Shown here: piece after piece, positions 16,940 to 26,216 of the stretch
How the letters are laid out: every line of letters begins with the position of its first letter
Position numbering within the stretch: position 1 is the first letter of the stretch
NCBI GenBank assembly: GCA_031281585.1
Contig: JAITFE010000020.1
Coordinates: forward strand, 16,409 to 80,408
Origin: Bifidobacteriaceae bacterium
GTDB taxonomy: Bacteria; Actinomycetota; Actinomycetes; Actinomycetales; WQXJ01
Reading direction: 5' to 3'
Length of the DNA: 64,000 nucleotides
Program-made: the position numbers and the translations under genes
Notes under the pieces: model-generated
Seen by the model: the letters and a program-made list of their open reading frames with translations, nothing else
What the model was told of the DNA's origin: nothing
The model's database searches: none

Positions 16940-17794
16940 ATGTCCCCGACCTTGGTCGCCTCCGACCTGACAACCCCCGAACTTTCCCGCCGCCATCCCG
17001 TCCCGCCGGACCAGTTCACTTTTGAGCTGAGCGAACGCCACGTCCGAGGCGTCATCGGGGCGACCGCCGTGGTCGACTCCCACAACCCGTTGCTGGTCTG
17101 GGAGCCGGGGCGCGCCGTGCCTGGTTACGTCTTCGACCGTGGGGACGTGCGCACTGACCTTCTGCGTCCCAACACAGCGCACATCGTGGCAAAGCACGCG
17201 CGGGTCGGCCAACGTTACGACCTTGTGCTGGACGATGCCGTCTATCCAGGACTCGTCTTCGAATACGATGTCGACGGGTTGCGCGGCCGTTTGGCTTTCG
17301 AATGGTTCCGTCCCGGCACCGAAGCGAAGGGTGTGGAGCACTGGTATGAGGAGGACGAGGAGATCTTCGTCCACCCGCGCGACCCGTACAAGCGGATCGA
17401 TCCCCTCGCGAGCTCACGCCACGTCGAGGTTTACCTCGACGGAATCAAGCTGGCGGACACCAGGCGGCCGGTGCTCCTTTTCGAGACGAGGTTGCCGATC
17501 CGCTACTACATCCCTCCCGAGGATGTGGACTTCTCCCATCTCATCGCAACCGACCTGGCGACGGCCTGTCCTTACAAGGGGAATGCGAACTATTGGTCCG
17601 TGACCACCGATCGCGGGATTTACCACAACCTTGTGTGGTCTTACCAGGAGCCGATCAGGGCGTCGGCAAACATCGCCGGGCGCTTGGCGTTCTACAACGA
17701 GTTGGTCGACTTGGTGGTGGACGGGGTAGCCCTCGAGCGCCCCGAATCGGAATTCACCGGGTTGCTGGGCAAGGTCTTCCAACCGCACAGTTGA
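16940..17794 (+). CDS. DUF427 domain protein
   Basis: 284 residues, closely similar to the second half of the preceding 576-residue protein: both have LVWEPGRAVPGYVF/LVWAPGAVVPAYAF, a VEHWYEEDEEIFVHPRDPY-like block, RYYIPPEDVDFSHL, TACPYKGNANYWSV and WSYQEPI. A recent tandem duplication is the simplest explanation. AGAAGGAG precedes the ATG. The Cys-Pro-Tyr-Lys-Gly block is the DUF427 core. Function unknown. Confidence 0.85.
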   Translation: MSPTLVASDLTTPELSRRHPVPPDQFTFELSERHVRGVIGATAVVDSHNPLLVWEPGRAVPGYVFDRGDVRTDLLRPNTAHIVAKHARVGQRYDLVLDDAVYPGLVFEYDVDGLRGRLAFEWFRPGTEAKGVEHWYEEDEEIFVHPRDPYKRIDPLASSRHVEVYLDGIKLADTRRPVLLFETRLPIRYYIPPEDVDFSHLIATDLATACPYKGNANYWSVTTDRGIYHNLVWSYQEPIRASANIAGRLAFYNELVDLVVDGVALERPESEFTGLLGKVFQPHS

Positions 17795-17825
17795 CGGCTC
17801 CGGCCCAACGGAGGTCACGGGCGCC

Positions 17826-18524
17826 TCACCGCCAGCGGCGGCCCTTGCTACCCCTTGTGAGCCACCAGGCGACCAGGCTGAACGCCGCAAGCGTGGCGGC
17901 GACCACGACGTGCGAGCTCCCGAAGGCCTGGTAGTTGGGCGCGCGCAGCCACAACAGTTGGCCAAGGGAGGTTTGAACCAAGACGACTGAGATCCACAGC
18001 CCGGCCGCGAGAGCGACCCCCGCGATTTTGCCGAGGAGGCAAATCCCTATTCCGACGAGGGCCGTCAGCGCGACCGCCCCGGTGATCCAGTGGGCCAAAG
18101 CGAGGCCGGCCCCCGACTGGTCGGCCAACCGCTCCCCGTCGGACGCAAAGACGCGGTGGTAGAACGGCACCATTGAGCTTGGCACGTGGTTCAGCCACCA
18201 CCAGGCCAGAGCGGACACGAGCGCCGGAATCAAGAGCCCGAGTCCCAAGGCCGCCGCCGCGTACCACCTCAGTTTGCCTGGGTCGAGCCTCTCCCAGGTG
18301 GGCATCTGCGGCGCGCACCAAATCAGCCAGACCACGGCCGCGGCCGCGGGCACGGCCTCCCAGTTGGACACGGTCACCACTTCCTCCGGCCCCAAGCCTT
18401 TGCTGATGTAGAGAGGGAACCACCAGGTCAACAAGACCCCGGCCACCCCGCCACCGGTCAGCGCCACGAACCGGAGTGGAGTGACGCCCCGCCCGCTCGC
18501 CCAGCGTGACAAGTCCTTGATCAC
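17826..18524 (-). CDS. Six-helix membrane protein of an ABC-2-like operon
   Basis: 232 residues with about six hydrophobic segments and short polar loops; it ends in a basic tail (TRGSKGRRWR). I recognise no named domain. It starts with GTG at 18524, overlapping the previous stop (GTGA), which trims a longer open frame. Third gene of an operon with an ABC ATPase and a large membrane protein, so it may be an accessory membrane subunit of that transporter. Confidence 0.65.
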   Translation of the reverse strand: MIKDLSRWASGRGVTPLRFVALTGGGVAGVLLTWWFPLYISKGLGPEEVVTVSNWEAVPAAAAVVWLIWCAPQMPTWERLDPGKLRWYAAAALGLGLLIPALVSALAWWWLNHVPSSMVPFYHRVFASDGERLADQSGAGLALAHWITGAVALTALVGIGICLLGKIAGVALAAGLWISVVLVQTSLGQLLWLRAPNYQAFGSSHVVVAATLAAFSLVAWWLTRGSKGRRWR

Positions 18525-19870
18525 GGCATGTCCGAATCCGTGACAGCGCAGACGGCGAGGGCCGAACGGTGGGCTTTCACCCACCGGGCCAAATCCGCGT
18601 CGGACAGCTGCTCCAGGCCGGTCGGGAGTGGGGAGTTCTCCCGGCGGCCGCTCACGCGGAACGCGATTTCGAGAGCCGCTGAGTACTCGTTCATTTCCTC
18701 CTCGCTCGTTTCGCCCCCCGACTGGAACTGAGCCTCGAGGCATTCGGGCGAGTCGGCGCCGATGAGCCCCCGCGCGAGCTCGATTGCCACGTCCCTGCGG
18801 AAGCCTTCCCTCCCCTGGGGCAGGTCGGCCGGTGCGGCCACCGTCTGGCCAAAGGACGTGGCCTGGGCTTCGGTCGCCCTTGCTCCGTTGCCGAGCACCA
18901 AGACCGGCACCCCGTCCGGTCCGGCGAGCGCCAACGCCTTCTCCGCCAACGCTGTCAGCTCCGGCAGCGCGGCCGACGCCTCCACGTTGACGCAGGCCGT
19001 CGAACCGCCCCCTCCCACCGGCGCGCAGACCACCGGGGCGTCCGGGTCCGGTCGCACAACCCCCGCCTGGAGCGCGGTCAGCCCGCCGGCCGCGCCGAGG
19101 GGAACCGCCAGGAGTAGAAGGGCGGCCAGCGAACTGGGACTGAACGCCGGCGTCCACCGCCGCAGCCATAGGGCGGCGACCGCCGCGGCCGCCCCGGCGC
19201 CCAGCAGAAACAGGAGCGCCCGGGGGACGGAAACGGACGCGGGCAGTTCCCAGCCCTCAGGGGGGAGCCCGTTTAGCCGCCAGGGCGCGGCGATCAGCCA
19301 GGGCACCCCCCGGTGGTCCGGCCCGCCCGTGCTCACGGCGCCCGGAAGAATGGCCGCCGCGCCCAACGCGACGGCGCCGGCCGCCACACCCCACAGGGAG
19401 TTGAACAGGGTAGCGGCCGCCAGCCCGACCGGCGCCCAGACCATCAGGGCGGCGGCGTCCGCGGCGACCGCGAGCAGATCGGGCGAGCCGCCGGTCGCGG
19501 TCAAGGCGAGCCGGACCGCAAGGGGCACGATGCCGACCGCGTACGCCACCAGCCCGGCGCACCAGCAAACCGCCATCACCCGGGCGACGCGCCTGGCGAC
19601 GGGCCGGCCCGCGGTGGGCGGCCCCGCCACGTTGGCGGGCGCGAACAAGAGGTGGCACGCGCCGCCGAGCGCCAGCGAACCGAGGGCGAGCAGGACCGTC
19701 GTCTCGCGGGCGTTGACGTCGAACTGGCTCCACGTCATCGGAACCCACGACTTCCCAATCACACCGCTGGCCAGCACGGTGCAGGCTACGCCGCCGGCCA
19801 GGTAGGCCGCGACCCATCCGGCGGGCACGGGGAAACAGGCGCGCCGGAAGGCCGACGCCAGGCGGGTCAC
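18521..19870 (-). CDS. ABC transporter membrane subunit with C-terminal extracytoplasmic domain
   Basis: 449 residues. About six helices occupy residues 1-270, arranged like an ABC-2-type permease, then a further helix (SLAALLLLAVPLGAAGG) and a soluble C-terminal domain of about 160 residues with two cysteines in VVCAPVGGGGSTACVNVEA that could pair outside the cell. The GTG at 19870 overlaps the ATPase stop (GTGA) and is chosen over a much longer frame that runs antisense to no known domain. It should form the channel for the ATPase encoded upstream. Substrate unknown. Confidence 0.7.
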   Translation of the reverse strand: MTRLASAFRRACFPVPAGWVAAYLAGGVACTVLASGVIGKSWVPMTWSQFDVNARETTVLLALGSLALGGACHLLFAPANVAGPPTAGRPVARRVARVMAVCWCAGLVAYAVGIVPLAVRLALTATGGSPDLLAVAADAAALMVWAPVGLAAATLFNSLWGVAAGAVALGAAAILPGAVSTGGPDHRGVPWLIAAPWRLNGLPPEGWELPASVSVPRALLFLLGAGAAAAVAALWLRRWTPAFSPSSLAALLLLAVPLGAAGGLTALQAGVVRPDPDAPVVCAPVGGGGSTACVNVEASAALPELTALAEKALALAGPDGVPVLVLGNGARATEAQATSFGQTVAAPADLPQGREGFRRDVAIELARGLIGADSPECLEAQFQSGGETSEEEMNEYSAALEIAFRVSGRRENSPLPTGLEQLSDADLARWVKAHRSALAVCAVTDSDMP

Positions 19871-20658
19871 GCTTCCCCCTCTTCGCGGGCGCGGGCGCTC
19901 ACCACGCCGTAGGAGACCTCCAACGGCGACGCGAACCGGCCGGCCGCGCGTTCGGAGGAGCGGCCGACCACTTCGAATTCGTCGAGCGTGCCGGAAAAGC
20001 GAATCCGCCCTCCGGCCAGCACGGCGACGTTTGAGGCGATCATCGCCAGGTCGTCGACCATGTGCGTCGACATGAGCACCGGCGCGGTCCGCGCCACGGA
20101 TTCCAGGTAGCGCCGGGTCGCCACGCGCTGATCGGGGTCCAGGCCCACGGTGGGCTCGTCCAGCAACAGCACGGCGGGCCGGTGGGCTATCGCGCAGGCG
20201 ATCCCCAACCGCTGGCGCATCCCGCCGGAGAGGGCGCGGGCGCGGTCTTTGGCGCGGTCGGCCAGCCCGACCACCGCCAGGGCGTCGGCGGCGGCCGCCG
20301 CGCAACCCGACTCCGGGACGCCGTGCGCCCAGGCCGCGTAGGCGACGTTGTCCGCCGCGGACGACATGCCCATGACTTCGAACCGCTGCGGCAGGAAACC
20401 CAGCGCCTTCCGGGCCGCTTTCAGGCCCTCGGCCGTGGCGGTGTCGTGGCCGGCCACAACGATTTGCCCGGCCGCCGGCTTCTGGACCGTCGCCAACAGG
20501 TTCAGCAGCGTGGTCTTGCCCGCGCCGTTGGGGCCCAGCAGGCCGGTCACCCCTCCCGACAAGCGCAGCGACAGGTCCGAAAACACTTTCCGCTTGCCGT
20601 AGGCGAAACTCACGCCGTCAACGAATGTGCTGCCTGTGTCCTTGGCGGGGGGCGTCAC
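19867..20658 (-). CDS. ABC transporter ATPase (CcmA/ABC-2 type)
   Basis: 263 residues, a single ABC domain: Walker A GPNGAGKTT, Q-loop LGFLPQRFEVMG, signature LSGGMRQRLGIACAIAH, Walker B VLLLDEPTVGLD, H-loop STHMVDDL. The pattern matches ATPases of ABC-2 type exporters and bacitracin/antibiotic-type pumps. I take GTG at 20658 as start because GGAGGAGAG lies about five bases before it; the longer frame has only a TTG start inside that ribosome site. Heads a three-gene operon. Confidence 0.88.
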   Translation of the reverse strand: MTPPAKDTGSTFVDGVSFAYGKRKVFSDLSLRLSGGVTGLLGPNGAGKTTLLNLLATVQKPAAGQIVVAGHDTATAEGLKAARKALGFLPQRFEVMGMSSAADNVAYAAWAHGVPESGCAAAAADALAVVGLADRAKDRARALSGGMRQRLGIACAIAHRPAVLLLDEPTVGLDPDQRVATRRYLESVARTAPVLMSTHMVDDLAMIASNVAVLAGGRIRFSGTLDEFEVVGRSSERAAGRFASPLEVSYGVVSARAREEGEA

Positions 20659-20705
20659 TGGTCTCTCCTCCAATTTGGTTCAATTCGTAGAGCCGCCGCC
20701 ACAGG

Positions 20706-20779
20706 TGCCCTGGGTGGGATTCGAACCCACACCGTGCCGGGTTTGAGCCGACTGCCTCTGCCAGTTGGGCCACCAGGGC
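20706..20779 (-). tRNA. tRNA-Leu (CAA)
   Basis: On the minus strand a 74-nt cloverleaf folds cleanly: acceptor GCCCTGG pairs with CCAGGGC, a D arm with AACTGGCAGAGG, anticodon stem GTCGG/CCGGC around loop CTCAAAC (anticodon CAA, codon UUG), and T arm GTGGG-TTCGAAT-CCCAC. Discriminator is A and CCA is not encoded. The variable region is only about five bases, whereas leucine tRNAs normally have a long variable arm. Short tRNA-Leu(CAA) genes are, as I recall, seen in actinobacteria. Lies 46 bases before pdtaR on the other strand. Confidence 0.88.
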
Positions 20780-20824
20780 TGGTGCCAACGCATCGAATGC
20801 GTCCGGGACACTAGGCTACATGCT

Positions 20825-21424
20825 GTGAATGACAAGAAGGCAAACGAGGTGGCCGCGCGCCGGGTGGTCGTGGCCGAGGACGAAGCGCTGATTCGATTGG
20901 ACGCGGTCGAGATCCTCCGCGAGGCGGGATTCGACGTGGTGGGGGAGGCGGCCAACGGCGAAGAGGCCGTCAAACTGGCCGAGGAGCTCCGCCCGGACGT
21001 GGTGATCATGGACATCAAGATGCCGGTCATGGACGGCCTGACGGCGGCGGACAAGATTGGCCAGGATCGGCTCGCGCCGGTGGTCATGCTGACCGCGTTC
21101 TCCCAACAGGAACTGGTCGAGAGGGCGAGGGACGTGGGGGCCATGGCGTTCGTGGTCAAGCCTTTCACCGCGGCCGACCTGCTGCCCGCCATCGAGATCG
21201 CGATCGCCCGCCACGACGAGATCGTCTCGCTCGAAGAAGAAGTCTCCAACATGGAGGAGCGCCTGGAAACCCGCAAACGGGTGGAACGGGCCAAGGGCCT
21301 GTTGATGGAGAAGATGGAGTTGAACGAGCCGGAGGCGTTCCGCTGGATTCAGAAGACGTCCATGAACCGGCGCCTGACCATGCGGGAGGTCGCGGACGCG
21401 GTGATCGCCCAGATGGACGCCTGA
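20825..21424 (+). CDS. pdtaR: PdtaR-type response regulator with ANTAR RNA-binding domain
   Basis: 199 residues. A receiver domain (about 10-125) has the acidic pair AEDEALIRLD, the phosphoacceptor Asp in VVIMDIKMPVMDG, the Thr/Ser switch MLTAF and the conserved Lys in VVKPF. The C-terminal ANTAR domain (about 140-199) shows VERAKGLLMEKMELNEPEAF and the AFRWIQKTSMNRRLTMREVA pattern. ANTAR regulators bind tandem RNA hairpins and prevent termination. The partner histidine kinase PdtaS is not in the window. Start GTG at 20825 gives the usual length; position next to polA matches mycobacterial synteny. Confidence 0.92.
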   Translation: MNDKKANEVAARRVVVAEDEALIRLDAVEILREAGFDVVGEAANGEEAVKLAEELRPDVVIMDIKMPVMDGLTAADKIGQDRLAPVVMLTAFSQQELVERARDVGAMAFVVKPFTAADLLPAIEIAIARHDEIVSLEEEVSNMEERLETRKRVERAKGLLMEKMELNEPEAFRWIQKTSMNRRLTMREVADAVIAQMDA

Positions 21425-21441
21425 GCCCTTAGCCTAGAGCG

Positions 21442-24123
21442 ATGACTCCGAAGCTGTTGCTGCTCGACGGGCATTCGCTGGCCTTCCGCGCCTTCTACGC
21501 GCTCAGGGACGCCGACTTCACCACCACCACCGGCGAGCCGGTCGGCGCGGTTTACGGGTTTGTGAACATGCTGGCCGGCCAGTTGAAGCGGCATCGGCCG
21601 ACGCATGTGGCGGCCGCCTTCGACGCGTCGCGGCATTCGTTCAGGACGGACGTCTACCCGGAGTACAAGGCCGGACGGTCTGAGACCCCGGAGGAGTTCA
21701 AGGGCCAGGTGCCGTTGATCCAGGACGTGCTCGGGGCGCTCGGCATCCACTGTTTCGAGGTGGCGGACGTGGAGGCCGATGACGTCGTGGCGACTTTGGC
21801 CGCCAAGGCCGCCGGGGAGGGCATGGACGTCCTCATCATGTCCGGGGACCGCGACACCTTCCAGTTGGTGGGCGACAAGGTCACGGTGCTGTATCCGCAG
21901 GGGCGCGGCGCCCAGTCCGAGTTGGCGGAGATCACGCCGGCGGAGGTCGAGGCGCGTTACAACGTGACGCCGGCCCAGTATCCGGACTTGGCGGCGCTGG
22001 TCGGGGAGCAGTCCGACAACCTGCCGGGAGTCCCCAAGGTCGGCAAGGTCACCGCCGCCAAGTGGATCAACCAGTACGGCTCGCTGGACCAGGTGGTGGC
22101 CCACGCCGACCAAATCAAAGGAGTGGTCGGAGCCTCGCTCCGCGAGCACCTGGACCAGGTCAAACTCAACCGCCAATTGGGGGAGCTCAGGCGGGACGTG
22201 CCGCTGGACCTCGACCCGAAGGGCCTCAAGCTGGGGGCCGTCAACCGCCAGGAACTGGACCTGCTGTTCGCCTCGCTCCAGTTCGGCCGGATCAAGGACC
22301 GGCTCTTGGAGTCCGGGGTCTGGGACGCGAACGCGGTCAGGGACCCGCTTCAGGCGCCGCCGGAGGCGGTCAAGCCGATCGTGATCGGCGTGGGCGGCCT
22401 GGCCGCCTTCCTGGACGAATACGAAGGCGAGACGGCCGGCCTCCAGATCGACGGGCGTCTCATGCCCGGCTCCGGCGAAGCCTGGGGGATCGCGGTCGGC
22501 TTTGGCGATGGCCGCGTGACCGTGATCGAGGCGCAGTCGATCGACCCGGCCGACGAGGCGGCGCTCGCCAAGTGGTTGGCGGATCCCGACTCCGCGAAGG
22601 CGGTCCACGACGCGAAGGCCGCCGCCCAGGAACTCCACGGCAGCGGCCTGCGATTGGACGGCGTGGTCTTCGACACGCAGCTAGCCGCCTATCTGATCTG
22701 GCCCGACCAGCGCGGTTACGAGCTTTCCGACCTGACCGAGCGGTTCTTGGGCGAACGCCTGGCGGAGGAGGAAGTGGGCGGCCAGGGCGTCCTGGACCTG
22801 GGCGACGGCCCCGGCGACCTGCGGCACGCCACGAGCGCCGTGGCGACGGCCCGGCTGGTCGCGCCCCTGACCCAAGAGCTTGAAGACCGCCAGGCCACCA
22901 GCTTGCTGGTGGAACTGGAACAGCCGCTGACCAAGATCCTGGCGAAAATGGAGCGGGCCGGGATCGCCGTGGACACCGACCGCCTGGGCGACGTCCGCGC
23001 CGAGTTGGCGGGTCGGGTGGAAATGGCCGAACGCGACGCCTTCGCCGCCCTGGAGGGCCGTCAAGTCAACCTGGGCAGTCCGAAGGCCCTCCAAGACGTG
23101 CTGTTCAACGACCTCAGCATGCCCAAGACCAGGAAGACCAAGACGGGCTATTCGACGGACGCCGAATCGCTCGCGGACCTGTTCAAACGCACCGAGCACC
23201 CGTTCTTAGAACACCTGCTCGCCCATCGCGACGCCATCAAACTGCGGCAGATGGTTGACTCGCTTTTGGGCTCGGTCCAGGACGACGGCCGCATCCACAC
23301 GACCTTCGGGCAGACGGTGGCGGCCACCGGGCGGCTGTCCAGTTCCGACCCGAACCTGCAGAACATTCCCGCCCGCAGCCAGGTGGGGCGCCAGATCAGG
23401 CACTGCTTCGTGGTGGGCCAGGGACACGCCGAACTCATGACCGCCGACTACTCCCAGATCGAAATGCGGATCATGGCGGACTTGAGCGGCGACCAGGGCC
23501 TGATCGCGGCCTTCAACGAGGGCGAGGACCTGCACCGGACGGTCGCGTCCCGGGTCTTCGGGGTGGAGCCGGAGGACGTCACGGCGGAGCAGCGGTCCCG
23601 CATCAAGGCGATGAGCTACGGCTTGGCTTACGGGCTGTCGGCTTACGGCCTGGCGCGGCAACTCGGCATCGGGCAAAGCGAGGCGGAAGAGTTGCGCGGC
23701 GACTACTTCGCGCGTTTCGGCGGGATCCGCGACTACCTGGAGGGCGTGGTCAGGCAAGCGCGGCGCGACGGCTACACCCAAACGATCCTGGGCCGCCGGC
23801 GCTACCTTCCGGACCTGGGCAGCCAGAACCGGCAGCGCCGTGAGATGGCCGAGCGGATGGCGCTCAACGCCCCCATCCAGGGCAGCGCCGCGGACATCAT
23901 CAAGGTGGCCATGCTGAAGGTCGAAGACGCGCTTCGGGAGGCGGACGCGAAGTCGCGGCTGATTTTGCAGATCCACGACGAGTTGGTCGTGGAGGTCGCC
24001 GATGCCGAGTCGCCGCTTGTGGAGCAGATCTTGCGTCGGGAGATGGCGGCCGCCGCGCAGTTGAAAGTGCCCCTGACCGTGTCGGTGGGGCGGGGCGCCT
24101 CGTGGCGCGAGGCGGGTCATTAA
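21442..24123 (+). CDS. polA: DNA polymerase I
   Basis: 893 residues, full length. N-terminal 5'-3' exonuclease domain (1-290) with LLLLDGHSLAFRAFYAL, the acidic MSGDRDTFQLV and LPGVPKVGKVTAAKWI. The middle domain lacks the DxE pair of a working 3'-5' proofreading site, as in other actinobacterial PolA. The polymerase domain (about 480-893) has motif A TADYSQIEMRIMADLSGD, the finger-helix RSRIKAMSYGLAYGLSAYG and motif C QIHDELVVEV. Acts in Okazaki fragment maturation and excision repair. Begins 18 bases after pdtaR and is probably co-transcribed. Confidence 0.97.
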   Translation: MTPKLLLLDGHSLAFRAFYALRDADFTTTTGEPVGAVYGFVNMLAGQLKRHRPTHVAAAFDASRHSFRTDVYPEYKAGRSETPEEFKGQVPLIQDVLGALGIHCFEVADVEADDVVATLAAKAAGEGMDVLIMSGDRDTFQLVGDKVTVLYPQGRGAQSELAEITPAEVEARYNVTPAQYPDLAALVGEQSDNLPGVPKVGKVTAAKWINQYGSLDQVVAHADQIKGVVGASLREHLDQVKLNRQLGELRRDVPLDLDPKGLKLGAVNRQELDLLFASLQFGRIKDRLLESGVWDANAVRDPLQAPPEAVKPIVIGVGGLAAFLDEYEGETAGLQIDGRLMPGSGEAWGIAVGFGDGRVTVIEAQSIDPADEAALAKWLADPDSAKAVHDAKAAAQELHGSGLRLDGVVFDTQLAAYLIWPDQRGYELSDLTERFLGERLAEEEVGGQGVLDLGDGPGDLRHATSAVATARLVAPLTQELEDRQATSLLVELEQPLTKILAKMERAGIAVDTDRLGDVRAELAGRVEMAERDAFAALEGRQVNLGSPKALQDVLFNDLSMPKTRKTKTGYSTDAESLADLFKRTEHPFLEHLLAHRDAIKLRQMVDSLLGSVQDDGRIHTTFGQTVAATGRLSSSDPNLQNIPARSQVGRQIRHCFVVGQGHAELMTADYSQIEMRIMADLSGDQGLIAAFNEGEDLHRTVASRVFGVEPEDVTAEQRSRIKAMSYGLAYGLSAYGLARQLGIGQSEAEELRGDYFARFGGIRDYLEGVVRQARRDGYTQTILGRRRYLPDLGSQNRQRREMAERMALNAPIQGSAADIIKVAMLKVEDALREADAKSRLILQIHDELVVEVADAESPLVEQILRREMAAAAQLKVPLTVSVGRGASWREAGH

Positions 24124-24152
24124 CGTTCCGGGCCTGCCACTAGGCTAGGCGG

Positions 24153-25358
24153 GTGCCCCACCCGGCTTTGCCCCGCTCCCAAGCCGGTTTGATCCTCTTG
24201 CTCGGCTCGATGACGGCTTTGGGGGCCGTCGCGGGGGACATCTACCTGCCGTCGCTGCCGGAGGTCGTCAAGGACCTGGGGACCTCCCGGGAATGGGTTC
24301 AGAACACCATCACGGTGACCATGCTGGGCGGGGCGGTCGGCCAGTTGCTGATCGGCCCGCTGTCGGACAGGTACGGGCGCCGCCAGCCGGTGCTGGCGGG
24401 CTTGGCGCTGCACGTGGCCGCGTCGATCGGGATCATCTTCACGCCTTCGATCAGCTTGCTGATCGGCCTGCGGTTCTTCCAGGGCATTGGGAACGCGTCC
24501 GCCGGCGTGGTGGCCATGGCGATCATCCGGGACCTGCGCACGGGTTCCGCGGCCGCGAAGCTGCTGTCCCAGCTGATGCTGGTGATCGGGGTGGCGCCGT
24601 TGTTCGCGCCGACCATCGGTACGGCTCTGGCCGGGCTTGGAACCTGGCGTTACGCGTTCGTGTTCCTGGCCACGGTGGGGTTGGCGCTGGGCGCGTTGGT
24701 TTGGGCCAGGGTCCCGGACACGCGCACCGAGGAGGTCAAACGCGCGGCCACCGGCGTGGGCCAGGCCTTCAGGGCCTACTGGCGGCTGTTCAGGGACTTG
24801 CGGTTCATGGGCTACGGGATCATCCCGGGCCTGGCCCAGTCCGCCATGATGTCCTGGGTCATCTCCTCGCCCTTCCTGGTCCGCACGCAATATGGGCAGT
24901 CGTCGGCCGTGTTCGCGTTGATCTTCGCCTTGTGCGGCCTGTTCATGGTGGGCGGCGCCCAGCTCAACGCCGCCCTGGTGTACCGGTTCAAGCCGAAGAC
25001 GCTGCTGCTTGTGGCGTTGCCGGTGGAGTTGGCGTTCGCGTTGGTCGGCCTGGGGTTGAGCTTCACCGGCTGGGGCGGCCTGCCTGGGTTGATCGCCGGC
25101 ATGGCGGCCATGCTGTTCATGAACGGCCTGGTCCCGGCCAACGCCTCGGCTCTCGCGCTCTCCCGCCACGGCGAGGTGTCCGGCGCGGCCAGCGCGCTGA
25201 TCGGCACCACCCAACTGGGGTTCACGGCCGGCGTCATGGTTGTGCTGTCGGTTCTGGGCGACACGCAGCGGGACATGGTCACGGTGCAGGCGGCCGTTCT
25301 GGCCGCCGCCCTGGCGATTGTCCTGCTGGGCGGCGGCTACCGCCGCAATCGGGCCTGA
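24153..25358 (+). CDS. MFS multidrug exporter, Bcr/CflA family
   Basis: 401 residues with twelve predicted helices. The first loop has GDIYLPSLPEVVKDLG and the second GPLSDRYGRRQPVL, the Bcr/CflA version of the MFS motif A. These proton-driven antiporters export drugs such as bicyclomycin or chloramphenicol, and some export amino acids or sulfur metabolites. Start GTG at 24153, 30 bases after polA. Confidence 0.9.
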   Translation: MPHPALPRSQAGLILLLGSMTALGAVAGDIYLPSLPEVVKDLGTSREWVQNTITVTMLGGAVGQLLIGPLSDRYGRRQPVLAGLALHVAASIGIIFTPSISLLIGLRFFQGIGNASAGVVAMAIIRDLRTGSAAAKLLSQLMLVIGVAPLFAPTIGTALAGLGTWRYAFVFLATVGLALGALVWARVPDTRTEEVKRAATGVGQAFRAYWRLFRDLRFMGYGIIPGLAQSAMMSWVISSPFLVRTQYGQSSAVFALIFALCGLFMVGGAQLNAALVYRFKPKTLLLVALPVELAFALVGLGLSFTGWGGLPGLIAGMAAMLFMNGLVPANASALALSRHGEVSGAASALIGTTQLGFTAGVMVVLSVLGDTQRDMVTVQAAVLAAALAIVLLGGGYRRNRA

Positions 25359-25439
25359 GGGCGCCCCTATGATTGTTCTGCCCGGCGGAGGCCACCCGCG
25401 CCGGTTCCACCGGGCGGCCTCCCGCGCCTGAGAGTTCGC

Positions 25440-25523
25440 GTCGCGGCCCAAATGCGGCTAACATCGGGGGAGTTTTGATACACAGATGTTGCGCATTAGG
25501 GGCGTGGAAGAAGGAGGCGGGAG
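25440..25523 (+). promoter_or_regulatory. Likely promoter/operator of the suf operon
   Basis: The gap between the MFS gene and sufR holds the only space for the suf promoter. An AT-richer stretch around 25474-25500 (GTTTTGATACACAGATGTTG) contains a plausible -10 region, and two half sites AACAT and ATGTT (near 25461 and 25485) form a loose inverted repeat. AGAAGGAGG at 25509-25517 is a strong ribosome site for sufR. SufR-type regulators repress their own operon. The exact operator is not resolved. Confidence 0.4.
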
Positions 25524-26216
25524 ATGGTTGACGAAGCCACCGCAGATGCCACCACCAGGGCGCAGATCCTCGGCCTGATCGTCACAGACGGGCCGATCGC
25601 GGCGGGTCAGATCGCCGCCAAGCTGTCGCTCGCCGCCGCCGGGATCCGCCGCCACCTGGGGGAGTTGGCCGCCGCCGGGCTGATCGAGGATCATCCGGGC
25701 CCCGGCCCGGCCGCCCGCCAACGCGGGCGGGGACGCCCCGCCCGCTACTTCGTCGCCACGGCCGGCGCCCACCAGGCCCTCCAACAGGAGACGCCGTCCC
25801 TGGCGGTGGAGGCCATCGAGTTCCTGGGCCAGGCCGCCGGGCGGGAGGCGATCGGCGGGTTCGCCGGCCAACGCGCCCAGCGGCTGGAGGAACGCTACGC
25901 CACAATCGTCGAAGCCGCCGGGCCGGACCTGGCCGGGCGGACCCAGGCGCTGGCCGCCGCGATGAACCTGGACGGCTTCGCCGCCACCGTCCGGCCGGGG
26001 CCGAAGGGCCTGACGCTGCAACTGTGCCAAGGCCATTGCCCGGTCCACCAAGTCGCGCAGGCCTTCCCGGAGTTCTGCGAGGCGGAGACGCGGGCCATCT
26101 CGCGGCTGCTGGGCGTCCACGTCCAGCGCCTGGCCACCCTGGCCGGGGGGGAACACGTCTGCACCACCTGCGTGCCGGTCGCCCTGGGCATACCAACGTC
26201 AAAAGGAGATTCATGA
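25524..26216 (+). CDS. sufR: SufR-type iron-sulfur transcription regulator
   Basis: 230 residues. An N-terminal winged helix-turn-helix (about 10-80, [24 protein letters not shown] then the basic wing [12 protein letters not shown]) is followed by a linker and a cysteine-bearing C-terminal domain: [18 protein letters not shown] and [10 protein letters not shown]. Cysteines in these places ligate an Fe-S cluster in SufR homologues, which represses the suf operon when loaded. It is first in the operon and couples to sufB by ATGA. Confidence 0.9.
   Translation: MVDEATADATTRAQILGLIVTDGPIAAGQIAAKLSLAAAGIRRHLGELAAAGLIEDHPGPGPAARQRGRGRPARYFVATAGAHQALQQETPSLAVEAIEFLGQAAGREAIGGFAGQRAQRLEERYATIVEAAGPDLAGRTQALAAAMNLDGFAATVRPGPKGLTLQLCQGHCPVHQVAQAFPEFCEAETRAISRLLGVHVQRLATLAGGEHVCTTCVPVALGIPTSKGDS

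Noticed and set aside
19871..20305. Upstream extension of the ABC membrane subunit gene (594-residue frame)
   Set aside because: The extra part overlaps the ATPase gene out of frame. GTG at 19870 overlapping the ATPase stop is the natural start.
21349..25451. Large minus-strand frames opposite polA and the MFS gene
   Set aside because: Low-complexity Arg/Gln/His-rich products typical of antisense frames in GC-rich DNA; the plus-strand genes are certain.
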